Virus record (IMG/VR): IMGVR_UViG_3300044970_001833
Coordinates: 1 to 36,177 of that record
Source of the DNA: a virus
DNA: 36,177 nucleotides
Strand: one strand, 5' to 3'
Shown here: piece by piece, positions 1-8,908 of the stretch
Layout: every line of letters begins with the position of its first letter
Numbering within the stretch: position 1 is the stretch's first letter
Program-made: the position numbers and the translations under genes
Notes under the pieces: model-generated
Told to the model about the DNA's origin: nothing
The model's input: the letters and a program-made list of their open reading frames with translations, nothing else
Database searches by the model: none

Positions 1-264
1 TGGCATTTCTTCGAAATGGATTATATCTGGATTAATTTTTTGAATTAGATCTAGTAAATCGAATTTATTAACACCTAGTGTAATTAATTTCTCTTTCAAC
101 AATTCTACTAGTTGATTTCTTTGAACTACTAATTTACCACCTGTAATGTCACTATATTCTACACAATATATTTCATGTTGATTGTTCAACAACTGAATTT
201 TTTTAAGTAGATATTGTGGAGCGCCGCCTGTAGATAAATGTGGAGCTATAAATAGTATTTTCAT
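1..264 (-). CDS. Glycosyltransferase, GT-B/GT4-like, N-terminal part (cut by window edge)
   Basis: Only the first 88 residues are in the window; the gene continues past base 1. The protein begins MKILFIAPHLSTGGAPQYLL. This is the typical first strand and glycine-rich loop (STGGAP) of GT-B glycosyltransferases of the GT1/GT4 kind. The visible part ends in PDIIHFEEMP, which matches the 'PDIIHxH/E' strand of the same N-terminal Rossmann domain. Such enzymes transfer a sugar from an activated nucleotide donor; in phages they can modify DNA or virion proteins, but the target cannot be read here. The gene starts 8 bases downstream of the 47-46 stop codon, on the same strand. TATAAATA, the T4 late-promoter sequence, lies at 274-281 just upstream. 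The family call is fairly safe; the substrate is unknown. Confidence 0.75.
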   Translation of the reverse strand, partial: MKILFIAPHLSTGGAPQYLLKKIQLLNNQHEIYCVEYSDITGGKLVVQRNQLVELLKEKLITLGVNKFDLLDLIQKINPDIIHFEEMP

Positions 265-272
265 ATATTCTC

Positions 273-3200
273 TTATTTATATACTACTTTACTAAGCCCA
301 TTATCTTTTTTTATTTCGATTTGTTCGTCTACCATGTCTCGCATTTGATCCAAATGACTAATTACCCAAATAAAATCAAATTGATGTTTCAAATAACTAA
401 ACAAAGCTCCCATCTGACCCAAATGATCACTATCTGCACATCCGAATCCTTCATCGATACAAATAATATTTGGTCTTGGTAGATTACTAATATTGATTAA
501 AGCTACTCTAATAGCCAAACCACTGACAAACTTCTCCATGCCACTAGCCATTTCTAATGGCCAACGTTTATCATCATAAACAATGTTAGTCATAATGTTC
601 TTGCCGTCTGTCTGAAGAGTGATAGAGAATTCAACAAGTTGTTGTAGAATATTATTTACCTCTTTTTCAATTTCAGGCAATGTTTTGGTGATGATTTCAT
701 ACGGAATGCCATCTCGACTAATAATATTAGTATACAACTTATAAGCCTCATATGAAGCTTCAAGTTCCTTAACTTTATTTAGTTGTTCTGTAGTATTTTT
801 ATATTGTAATTCTAACTTGCCTTTTTCAGTAGAAGAGGTAAACAATCTATTATTTACTGATTTAATCTCCGATTCAATATTTTTAACAATAGTTTTTACT
901 TCATTAACACTAACAAGTAGTTTAGAATTGTTTTCAATAATATCTTTGTTCTTATAAAAAGTATCAATATTTTGAATTACCCTGTTCAAATCATTTTGCA
1001 ATCGGATCTTGAAGTTTTCATCACGCAATATTGCCGTAGATAAAACTTCCTTGGTCTTTTCTAATTTAACTTTTTCAGCATCTACACGTTGACATTCCTT
1101 ATAACGAGATTCAATATCTCCAAACGAATCCAACTTAGATTTGATAACATTAAATTCTTCTACTAAGATTTTGCCCTTGTTTTTATCAAGTTCAAGTTCT
1201 TCCTTAGTTTTGATAGCATCTTTTACGAATACGTTATTTACGCAGTAAGTGCAATTAGGATCATACTTGTGTTCCTCTAACTTTTTTAACTTATCAATTT
1301 TATTCTTAACTACTACCTTAAGTTTTTCTATTTCAGAAGACTTTTTAGACTCGTTATCTTTACAGATTTTATATTGATCATAATCGCTTTCTATATTTTC
1401 ACAACTCTTCAAAGAAGAAGATAAATTTGAAAGTTGTGTTTCAATTGAAGAAAACTTAGTTTTCTTCTGGTTTATATCAGTTTCAAATGTATCGATCTTA
1501 GATCCCAATTGTATCTTTTCAGATTCCAATTCTATAATATCAAAATCAAAATTAGCTGTTTTAATGATATTATTAGACAACTCTAGAAGCTTATTATTCT
1601 GATCTTCTTTTTTGACCTCTAAATCTTTAATATCACAATTATACTGTGATATATTTTTATTATTTAGATCAATACTACCAGAAACATTTTGTAAATCTTC
1701 AATTAAACTATCTTTGCTGATGTTCTTAAGTAATGTATTTGTTTCTTTAAACTTATCGTTTGCAATAGTGTATAACTGATCAAATACAGTTAGACCCATA
1801 AATTGGCACAATAAGTCTTTACGTTCAGTTTGGCCCAAATCAATAAATGATCCAGATTTACTATTCTGAATACTCAGTACAGTAAGAATAAAATCTTCAT
1901 ATGTACCAACATAATCTCTGATAATATCGTTGGTACTACGGCGAGCTTCACCATTTAATGGGACTTCGTTGCCATTTTCAATTTTATAAAACTTGACATC
2001 TACTTTGACATTTCCTTTTTTATCAGCCTTACCTTCACGTTCAATGAAATAATCCATCCCGTTTACTTCAAAGTTAAACTTACAACGAAAACTCATTTTT
2101 TGAGTATTCAAAACGTGTACGGCTTTATACCCCTTACTAAACTTGTCAAACACACAAAAAGCAAGTGCGTCCATAATACTAGACTTACCACTTGCATTTG
2201 GTGCAAATAATCCAATAGTACCTTTTAATTTAGTAAAGTCAATTAAGTTTCCTTCACCATAACTAAACATATTATCAAATTCAAAAATCTTTGGCTTCCA
2301 ACGAATATTCTTTGGAGCTTTATCTTTTGGTATTTCCAAATTAATAGTTTTATTCAACTCTTTGACTTTATAAATCAAATCAGTTGAAACACTCTTTGAT
2401 AGAAGATTTTCTTCAATCAGTTTATTTTGATAGTCTACATCAAAGATATTATGGATATCAAATATTTGCCCAGATTTTAAAGTCAAATCTGTTGTGGGTT
2501 CATCAATTCGATTAAATGTGGTCTCAATGATATCACACTTATTCTTCACCTCATTGATGATTTCTTTTACCTGAGATGGAATAGATTCACAACAAAGTGT
2601 ACGAATGCGAACTTTTGATGGAATATTGCTGATGTCTGTGACTAATTTACCTTTATTGATTTCAATTGTATAAAAACCATAATCATTCTTAAGTTCATAG
2701 TGTTTATAAACTTTTCTCTTTAGATCCCACATCAAAAATCCGTGTCCTTTAAGATCTTCGCCGTGATTCTGTTGAATCATAGATCCAGCGTATACAATTA
2801 CAGGTTTACTTTCAGTTTCATCATATTCTTGTAGAATTTGATGTTTATGAATGTCACCCAACATTGCAATGTGATGTCCATCAAATAGTTCATTTGTAAT
2901 AGCACGATTACTTACAGTATATCCAACATCAGTAACAGCGTGGTTTACTGGACCGTGGAATAACGCAATGTGATGATTTGTTTCTACACGATGTTTAGAT
3001 GGAATATCCTTATATCGAATGTACTTATCGGGATCATCAAATACACTGAAGTTATTAAACAATATATTTTGATAACGATATACCTCGGTATCCTTTAGAT
3101 AATAAAGATTTGGGTGATTTAATGCCTGTACAATTGGAGTTAAACAATCCAATCTTGACTTGTTTGCCAACGTAGCATCGTGATTTCCAGCTGTTAAAAT

Positions 3201-3458
3201 TACGGGTACACGATCAGCACAACTTTTTAGAAAGTCGCTTCCAATTTTAACGCACTCGGGACTTAAATCTGATTTGTTGTGAAAAACATCGCCAGCAATA
3301 ACTAAGATTGCATTTAAAGTCTTAGCTTTGTCTAATGCATTATAAAACCTTTCAAATACAGATGTATACTCATCATGTCGTTTTGTCAAACGAATGTGAA
3401 TATCTGCAATATGCATCACACAATTGATTTTGTCGTCGGTATTTTTTAATACGATCAT
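273..3458 (-). CDS. Fused gp47-gp46 (SbcD-SbcC / Mre11-Rad50-like) recombination nuclease-ATPase
   Basis: One 1061-residue chain carries both halves of a complex that is normally two proteins. Residues 15-330 are an Mre11/SbcD metallophosphoesterase: DIH at 19-21, GDVFH at 56-60, GNHD at 91-94, FHG at 168-170 and GDIHKH at 201-206. Residues from about 385 are a Rad50/SbcC-type ATPase: Walker A APNASGKS at 419-426, long coiled coils with a CxxC zinc hook (C736, C739), signature SGMEKF near 971, Walker B IICIDEG near 1000, and an ISH switch histidine near 1034. In T4, gp46/gp47 resect double-strand ends for recombination-dependent replication. The ATG overlaps the primase stop in an ATGA, suggesting translational coupling. 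Met15 is an alternative start, directly before the first nuclease motif. No frameshift or stop separates the halves. Confidence 0.93.
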   Translation of the reverse strand: MIVLKNTDDKINCVMHIADIHIRLTKRHDEYTSVFERFYNALDKAKTLNAILVIAGDVFHNKSDLSPECVKIGSDFLKSCADRVPVILTAGNHDATLANKSRLDCLTPIVQALNHPNLYYLKDTEVYRYQNILFNNFSVFDDPDKYIRYKDIPSKHRVETNHHIALFHGPVNHAVTDVGYTVSNRAITNELFDGHHIAMLGDIHKHQILQEYDETESKPVIVYAGSMIQQNHGEDLKGHGFLMWDLKRKVYKHYELKNDYGFYTIEINKGKLVTDISNIPSKVRIRTLCCESIPSQVKEIINEVKNKCDIIETTFNRIDEPTTDLTLKSGQIFDIHNIFDVDYQNKLIEENLLSKSVSTDLIYKVKELNKTINLEIPKDKAPKNIRWKPKIFEFDNMFSYGEGNLIDFTKLKGTIGLFAPNASGKSSIMDALAFCVFDKFSKGYKAVHVLNTQKMSFRCKFNFEVNGMDYFIEREGKADKKGNVKVDVKFYKIENGNEVPLNGEARRSTNDIIRDYVGTYEDFILTVLSIQNSKSGSFIDLGQTERKDLLCQFMGLTVFDQLYTIANDKFKETNTLLKNISKDSLIEDLQNVSGSIDLNNKNISQYNCDIKDLEVKKEDQNNKLLELSNNIIKTANFDFDIIELESEKIQLGSKIDTFETDINQKKTKFSSIETQLSNLSSSLKSCENIESDYDQYKICKDNESKKSSEIEKLKVVVKNKIDKLKKLEEHKYDPNCTYCVNNVFVKDAIKTKEELELDKNKGKILVEEFNVIKSKLDSFGDIESRYKECQRVDAEKVKLEKTKEVLSTAILRDENFKIRLQNDLNRVIQNIDTFYKNKDIIENNSKLLVSVNEVKTIVKNIESEIKSVNNRLFTSSTEKGKLELQYKNTTEQLNKVKELEASYEAYKLYTNIISRDGIPYEIITKTLPEIEKEVNNILQQLVEFSITLQTDGKNIMTNIVYDDKRWPLEMASGMEKFVSGLAIRVALINISNLPRPNIICIDEGFGCADSDHLGQMGALFSYLKHQFDFIWVISHLDQMRDMVDEQIEIKKDNGLSKVVYK
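274..281 (-). promoter_or_regulatory. TATAAATA, possible T4-type late promoter
   Basis: On the minus strand this reads TATAAATA, identical to the T4 late promoter core read by a gp55-type sigma factor. It lies 9 bases upstream of the glycosyltransferase start and overlaps the 3' end of the 47-46 gene. In AT-rich DNA the octamer also occurs by chance, so only its position supports it. Confidence 0.3.
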
Positions 3459-4369
3459 AGTTTATTTGTTAATTTATATCTGTATAGTAGACTTTCATCC
3501 ATTATAACACTGCTGTTGATGGTTTGCCAAGTTTTTATATGTCCTATTTCATTCGGATCTTTTCCGTCCAGTAAAATTAGACGAGCTTCAATATCATTAG
3601 AAATTAAAAATTCACATATTTTCAAACTAGATCCCAAAGCATCATTATCCAACAAAACATTTACATATGGCGGTCTATATTCCATTAGTTTCATTTTTAA
3701 CTTCCGAGACATAGTTTTCCCAAATAAAGGCACAACATTATACTTTACAGAAAGTGCATCAAATGGTCCTTCAACGATTGTAATGGGTTTAGTAAAATCG
3801 GTAAACAGTTCAAATCCGATAATGTCTTTACTACCATCACACAATCTGTATTTGAGCTTACTGCTATAAAAATCTCTGCCACAATAAAAATTTAAATTTC
3901 CATCTTTATCATATGACGGCACTATTACTCTATTAGCAAATTGACCGGACGCACAATATCCTATATTGTAACGTACAATTTCGTGTATAGTTAAATTTCG
4001 TTTGAAACAATAATTAAGTGCGTGTTTATATATCAAATCGCCATTTGATTTGTATAATGGTTTAAATTCAATTGGTAAAGTTAGTGTCTTTTTCTCTTCG
4101 GGTACATAACTTACTCTGATTTTATTCTTACATAAAATCTGATAATATTCAGAAGACGCTTTTAGTTTCTTAAGAAGAGATGTAAAACTCTTGCCGCTAA
4201 ATCCACATACCCAACACTGGTAATATCCAGTTGTAGTATTAATGTTCAGTTTACGTTTGTGATGATTGCAGTTTGTACAAAACACAAGTATTTCAGCGCC
4301 ACCTTTTTGAATGTGTGGTTTTTGCTTAAACAACTTTGATAGTGTTTCTATAACCGAACTATTAATCAT
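3455..4369 (-). CDS. DNA primase, zinc-ribbon plus Toprim (DnaG/gp61-like)
   Basis: A 304-residue primase that would make RNA primers for lagging-strand synthesis. The N-terminus holds a zinc ribbon with Cys31, Cys34, Cys52 and Cys55. The middle has a DnaG-like stretch (RVIVPSYDKDGNLNFYCGRD, about 147-166). The Toprim fold follows with the catalytic glutamate in VEGPFDAL (E200) and the metal-binding acids LLDNDALG (D241, D243), then LLDGKDPNE near 266-274. The length fits phage primases (T4 gp61 is about 340 residues) and there is no helicase domain attached. The gene is 42 bases downstream of the resolvase gene and overlaps the 47-46 gene by 4 bases, so the three form a recombination and replication cassette. 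The domain assignment is firm; exact orthology to gp61 is inferred. Confidence 0.88.
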   Translation of the reverse strand: MINSSVIETLSKLFKQKPHIQKGGAEILVFCTNCNHHKRKLNINTTTGYYQCWVCGFSGKSFTSLLKKLKASSEYYQILCKNKIRVSYVPEEKKTLTLPIEFKPLYKSNGDLIYKHALNYCFKRNLTIHEIVRYNIGYCASGQFANRVIVPSYDKDGNLNFYCGRDFYSSKLKYRLCDGSKDIIGFELFTDFTKPITIVEGPFDALSVKYNVVPLFGKTMSRKLKMKLMEYRPPYVNVLLDNDALGSSLKICEFLISNDIEARLILLDGKDPNEIGHIKTWQTINSSVIMDESLLYRYKLTNKL

Positions 4370-4411
4370 TTCATCTTAGAATAACAGATGATTTAAATAA
4401 AATCAAGTCTT

Positions 4412-4921
4412 TTAATTCTTATACAAACCTGCAACTATAGCGTCATACATATCGCCATTACGTTCATCCCAATTACCTTTTTTATTTTTAGCAGTAAAAT
4501 TCAATACATCTGGGATTAACGATTCAAGTTCTTGTTTGACAAAATCTTTTGACTTGATTCCTTTGATTCTACATTTACCAAACAATTGTTTTCTCATGGT
4601 ATTAACCGATAACAAATTAACTTTCTTTTTAAAATGTTCTTCTATAATATATGCAAAAACAGCATTATGTCTGGCTAATGTAATAATAACTTGTTGACTA
4701 GTAAATCCTCCTGCAAATCCGCTTAATGCAGCTTCAAGATTAATTTCATCAAATCTTTCAATCTCTTTTGTCTTTTCGAGATACGAAATAACATGAAAAG
4801 TTTTTTCTTTTGTAGTTTCTAATTTTTTTGTATCTACGAAACCAGCAGAAAGAATCTTTCCATTTTCACAGAAAGACCAACCAGTTGTAGATGTTGATGA
4901 ATCTAATCCTAATATAACCAT
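4412..4921 (-). CDS. RuvC-like (RNase H-fold) Holliday junction resolvase
   Basis: A 169-residue protein with the RuvC/RNase H fold. The first strand is MVILGLDSSTSTTGWSF, placing the first catalytic aspartate at D7. A glutamate follows in EINLEAA (E63). The last acids are in NGDMYDAIVAGLY (D157, D160), at the C-terminal helix as in RuvC. Such enzymes cut branched recombination intermediates. T4 uses the unrelated endonuclease VII (gp49) for this role, and many other large phages use a RuvC-like enzyme, so this may be the packaging or recombination resolvase here. It sits between the last structural gene and the primase, all on one strand. The fold is well supported; the exact substrate is inferred from the family. 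Confidence 0.85.
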   Translation of the reverse strand: MVILGLDSSTSTTGWSFCENGKILSAGFVDTKKLETTKEKTFHVISYLEKTKEIERFDEINLEAALSGFAGGFTSQQVIITLARHNAVFAYIIEEHFKKKVNLLSVNTMRKQLFGKCRIKGIKSKDFVKQELESLIPDVLNFTAKNKKGNWDERNGDMYDAIVAGLYKN

Positions 4922-4933
4922 TTAAAATATATA

Positions 4934-5428
4934 TCAACGGGTAAATGATCCGTTGGTATATTTTTTGTCATTAAATCCTTTAACGTATCTGGATAATTCT
5001 AAACTTCTTTGTCCAGCTACGTCTTTAAACTGACTAGCTCCAAGTGAAGTTTGTAGTCTAAAACCAGGATCTTTAGTATATAGAGCATCTTGCAATGAAG
5101 CATTTCCATTCCAATTTGTAGAAATTTTATTTACTCCGGTTTTTAGAACAGGACCATTACTTGTTTTATCACTATAATTCAAAGCCTTGCTATTAAAGTT
5201 TTCTGTACCTGTATTAGCTCCTACGCCAAAACCAGGTTCAACTGTATATTCCACTGATTTTTGTGTAAATCCATATGGAGCGGTTACACCTTTAATCATA
5301 GTATTCTTTCCAGAATCATATGCGGAAAATGCTCCTCCTGCTGGAGCTTTGGAATAATAAAGATCTAAAATTCCTTTAAATAATGATGTACGATTTATTT
5401 TTGAAGTATCTGAAGCGATTGTTGCCAT
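4934..5428 (-). CDS. Uncharacterised protein, probably structural
   Basis: I do not recognise this 164-residue protein. It has no signal peptide or membrane segment and is rich in Gly, Ser, Asn and Thr, with stretches such as APAGGAFSAYDSGKN and PGFGVGANTGTENFN. This composition resembles its virion-protein neighbours rather than the enzymes downstream. It lies between the 887-residue propeller protein and the resolvase, with about 26 and 12 bases of spacing. TATTTATT (5444-5451) lies 15 bases upstream of the ATG. A minor virion or tail-completion role is plausible from position only. Confidence 0.6.
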   Translation of the reverse strand: MATIASDTSKINRTSLFKGILDLYYSKAPAGGAFSAYDSGKNTMIKGVTAPYGFTQKSVEYTVEPGFGVGANTGTENFNSKALNYSDKTSNGPVLKTGVNKISTNWNGNASLQDALYTKDPGFRLQTSLGASQFKDVAGQRSLELSRYVKGFNDKKYTNGSFTR

Positions 5429-5454
5429 AAATGTCTATTTTATAATAAATATAA

Positions 5455-8118
5455 TTAAGTGTCCCATTTAACTACAATATTAATAGGAATCTCGCCTGTA
5501 TTTTTAATTGGTTGAGCTAATTTAGCTATAGCAACCAATTCTGCGCCACTATATAATCCAACAGTTGTTATATATGGCGCCAAATAAGATCCAGTTGGAT
5601 CCAACGAACTGCTATAGTTGTATCCAAAGAACTCTTGTTTTACTAATTTTTTGTTTGATTTTCCTGTTTTATCATTTAAAAAAGAAACCATATCATCGTA
5701 ATTATTACGTCTAGAACGTGGGTTCAAATAATTCTGATAATTGTTTATTGTAAAATCTTGAATAAAATACTTCCAAATAGTTGTTGCATCTTGGTAATTA
5801 GCTGTACCGTCTCCGTTGATATCGAAGTTTAAAGTACTACACTTTGATTTCAATTCGTTTGTTAATCTATTTGCTTGATAATTCGTGTAAGAAGATGAGT
5901 AAAAATTGAAAATAGATTCTTCAATGTCTCCTGACACAAAATTATTCCACCATTTTTCCGAGTTATTAACAGTAATTCTGGTATTGATATATCTCAAAAT
6001 TATATCCAAGTTATCAAAATTAAATGTCTCAGTATTAATCACTCCATAGTCAAATAAAGAAGATGTTATTGCAGTTGGATTGGTTGAAACATTAAACTCG
6101 CCTGGCTCCACAGTACAGATATATTGCTTTTCGTGCAATGTTATCTGACTATTGTATTTCATATACAAATATGTATTATTTGGATCGGTAGGATCAAGTG
6201 TTAAGTTTTTTAATACGCTTCCTGTATTATTTATTATCAACTTATTATTATTATAAAATACATTACCAACGTTAAAATTGGTTTGTAAATCGGACATATC
6301 ATAAATGTATGATTTTCCGAATATCTTACTAGATGCATAGGAATATTCCCCTTGTTCGTCTACAAATATTATCAGATTATCACACGCGCCTGAAAATGCG
6401 CCTGAAATAGGTACCGATCCGTTACAACTTAGACAATCTTCCATCTGTAAATAAACAAAACTAGAAGTAATAAAACAATCTTCACTTTGATATGAAGATG
6501 TATAAATATAATTTAAATCATTAATGCTACCGGACTCAGTTATTAATGGAGCAGATAAATAAAAGTCGTTATTTAGTGGAATAGGAGCACCTACTACTAA
6601 ATTTGTATCTGATAGTGATACTGAATAACCGTAAGCTGTAAATGGCTTTCCTATTTCTTTTCGTTTTGATATAGGATCGGTTGTCATCTGATAAATCAAC
6701 GATGAACTAAATATTTTTCCATTTACAAGTGACTCTGTAACTTGATAAAGAAGCGTTTGTCCGCAATATGTAGATTCTCCAAAGTCATATTGATTAAACG
6801 TTTTATCGTAATAGTTTATAGAATTTGAAATAAATAATGAACTAAATGGAAAATATGGTTTTGGAGAACCTATCAATATTTTTTTATTAAAAACAGACAC
6901 TGAATATCCAAACAAATTATCTTTAAACGTTACATCGTCGCCATATAATTTTGTTATAAGTTGGAATCCACAATTAATGTCAGCTGGACATTGTTGATTA
7001 TTATATACGTAAACAGATCCACGTTGTCTCAAAACATTTGAACCAGAATATTCCCAATAAACTAAATCGTTGGGAGCACCTACAGCTAGAACTGTATCAT
7101 ATAATGATACAGAATATCCATATCTACTATTAATTTGACTTCCACTAGGAATTAATTCAAAGTTCGTATTTTGAATAGTGTAATATTGTGAACTTGTATT
7201 TTGAGATAATACTTGACTTAATTTCCAATCGTCTGAAGAACCTGAACTTAAAAGAAACAAATAAACATTCGATTGCGATAGTTGATTGCTTCCAACTACC
7301 AATGTGTCTTCATTCTTTTTGTCTAAAGAAATTGAATATCCAAATCCATATTGATGCGGATAGTTAGTAATACTACAACTTAATATTCTCTGAAAAGAAT
7401 ACGTACAATCGGCATCTGTATATTTGTATATATAAACTGCTCCTCGTCCATTATTATATTCTGGAGATCCAACTGCTAAATAGTTGTTAGTAATTGATAC
7501 AGAACTCCCAAATTTATCAGAAATTGATCCTGTAATAGTACAAAATGGAATATCACTTATATTATATTGATCAACTGGTATAGAATTTTCTGGGGAAGAA
7601 GGAGTAATTCCATCTGTATTATTAAAAGTATAGTTTGGATTAATCTTAAATATATCTACACATGCAAAGTTATTTGTATGTCCAAGATAATAACTAGATG
7701 ATACTCCTGTATCTCCTACTGCCAAGAAATATGTGGATAAATCAATAGACGATCCATAATTGGATTGATCTACTTTTAAATTGTCCGATTCTACAACGAT
7801 AAAATCACAATTTGATAAAGAATCATTTTTAGAACCACTTTCAATTATAAGAGAAGCTGTTAATGCGGCGCTGGAACTTTGTTCCGTATAATACGGAACT
7901 AATGCGCCATTTTGTGGGAAAATCTTTTTCTTTAATATTTTAGATATAGAATAGTTTGTTTTAAAATTATCCTTTTTAACTAAATAAACTTGACCTACTT
8001 TACTAAAACCCTCACATGTGTTATATACACCCGATGGTGGATTTCCAACAGCAACAAGATCTCCATTAGTAGTTACTACACTACCGTAATTTTGATTATA
8101 TATATTTTCCAAATTCAT
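5455..8118 (-). CDS. Tail adhesin candidate with seven-bladed FG-GAP (integrin-alpha-like) propeller and an EF-hand/dockerin-like loop
   Basis: An 887-residue structural protein. Seven FG-GAP-type repeats of the form (Y/F)G-x-S-(V/I)-x...LxVG(A/S/N)P begin near residues 11, 121, 203, 257, 333, 403 and 496; the clearest is YGYSVSLYDTVLAVGAPN. Seven such repeats form a beta-propeller in integrin alpha chains and bacterial adhesins. DINGDGTANYQD at 766-777 is a calcium-binding EF-hand loop of the kind found in dockerins. The last 40 residues (from PYITTVGLY, 848) match the C-terminus of the 369-residue protein two genes upstream, so this is probably a shared virion-attachment or assembly module. 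A receptor-binding role at the baseplate periphery is inferred. No enzyme motif is visible. Confidence 0.8.
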   Translation of the reverse strand: MNLENIYNQNYGSVVTTNGDLVAVGNPPSGVYNTCEGFSKVGQVYLVKKDNFKTNYSISKILKKKIFPQNGALVPYYTEQSSSAALTASLIIESGSKNDSLSNCDFIVVESDNLKVDQSNYGSSIDLSTYFLAVGDTGVSSSYYLGHTNNFACVDIFKINPNYTFNNTDGITPSSPENSIPVDQYNISDIPFCTITGSISDKFGSSVSITNNYLAVGSPEYNNGRGAVYIYKYTDADCTYSFQRILSCSITNYPHQYGFGYSISLDKKNEDTLVVGSNQLSQSNVYLFLLSSGSSDDWKLSQVLSQNTSSQYYTIQNTNFELIPSGSQINSRYGYSVSLYDTVLAVGAPNDLVYWEYSGSNVLRQRGSVYVYNNQQCPADINCGFQLITKLYGDDVTFKDNLFGYSVSVFNKKILIGSPKPYFPFSSLFISNSINYYDKTFNQYDFGESTYCGQTLLYQVTESLVNGKIFSSSLIYQMTTDPISKRKEIGKPFTAYGYSVSLSDTNLVVGAPIPLNNDFYLSAPLITESGSINDLNYIYTSSYQSEDCFITSSFVYLQMEDCLSCNGSVPISGAFSGACDNLIIFVDEQGEYSYASSKIFGKSYIYDMSDLQTNFNVGNVFYNNNKLIINNTGSVLKNLTLDPTDPNNTYLYMKYNSQITLHEKQYICTVEPGEFNVSTNPTAITSSLFDYGVINTETFNFDNLDIILRYINTRITVNNSEKWWNNFVSGDIEESIFNFYSSSYTNYQANRLTNELKSKCSTLNFDINGDGTANYQDATTIWKYFIQDFTINNYQNYLNPRSRRNNYDDMVSFLNDKTGKSNKKLVKQEFFGYNYSSSLDPTGSYLAPYITTVGLYSGAELVAIAKLAQPIKNTGEIPINIVVKWDT

Positions 8119-8129
8119 ACTTTATATAC

Positions 8130-8873
8130 TTATGTGGATATTGATCCATAATACAAATATTGTCCTAGTCCTGTTATGCCATAATTAACTACACTTTGTG
8201 TGTTAGTTGAATAAATTTCAAAATCACTGATAAAATATGAGCCGGACAAATACAAATTATTATTCCCATCATCTAAAATATCAGCAACTATATCGCCTGT
8301 CTGATTAGTAATTAATACACTGAATGGACTGATTCTATCTCCACTTTGAGTGACATTTAATGTATAACTTACAAATTTATCATCTAGATTCAAACTAGCT
8401 TTAGATATATCATAACTATCAAATCCAAAAATATTGTAGGCGTTGTTATAATTATTATAATACATTTTCTTAATAGTATTATAAACCTGTCCTTGATAAG
8501 TGCCGTCTAAATTAGTAGGATTAGTTTCAGCATTATAATGAATATTATCGACTGGATAAAATACTGATCCAGTTGGCAATTTTAAACCAAGTTGAAACTG
8601 TGGATTGTTTGGGTCGTTTATCGGAGAACAAGCTAAAAATCCATTATCATTAACAATCGATGCGTCACAAACTTGTGTATTAACTGTGGTAAAAGATCCT
8701 GTAGACAATGAATTAAAATTGTAATCACATTCTTGTACAGGAATAATCAATGGAAAGTTATAAGTTCCATCGCTAGCCAAAATCAAATCGGAAAAGATGT
8801 TATTAGCAATCTTTTCTTTTGCTACTGAAAATGTAGTGATTTGTATGTCTTGATTTTTAAGAAATTTAATCAT
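8130..8873 (-). CDS. Uncharacterised tail/baseplate-associated protein
   Basis: A 247-residue protein that I cannot assign to a family. It starts MIKFLKNQDIQITTFSVAKE and has a cluster of aromatic and asparagine residues in the middle (IKKMYYNNYNNAYNIFGFDS). The C-terminal half looks beta-rich (KASLNLDDKFVSYTLNVTQS, LYLSGSYFISDFEIYST). Its place between two proteins that share a C-terminal module suggests it belongs to the same fibre or baseplate assembly. The gene is 12 bases upstream of the propeller gene. TATTTATA lies 5 bases before its start codon (8879-8886), so it may head its own transcript. Confidence 0.65.
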   Translation of the reverse strand: MIKFLKNQDIQITTFSVAKEKIANNIFSDLILASDGTYNFPLIIPVQECDYNFNSLSTGSFTTVNTQVCDASIVNDNGFLACSPINDPNNPQFQLGLKLPTGSVFYPVDNIHYNAETNPTNLDGTYQGQVYNTIKKMYYNNYNNAYNIFGFDSYDISKASLNLDDKFVSYTLNVTQSGDRISPFSVLITNQTGDIVADILDDGNNNLYLSGSYFISDFEIYSTNTQSVVNYGITGLGQYLYYGSIST

Positions 8874-8908
8874 CCCAATATAAATAGGAAGATTTCAACG
8901 TATTTAGA

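Noticed and set aside
4376-4400. Terminator in the gap before the primase gene
   Set aside because: The short CATCT/AGATG dyad has a weak AT-rich stem and no T-run on either side; read-through is more likely.
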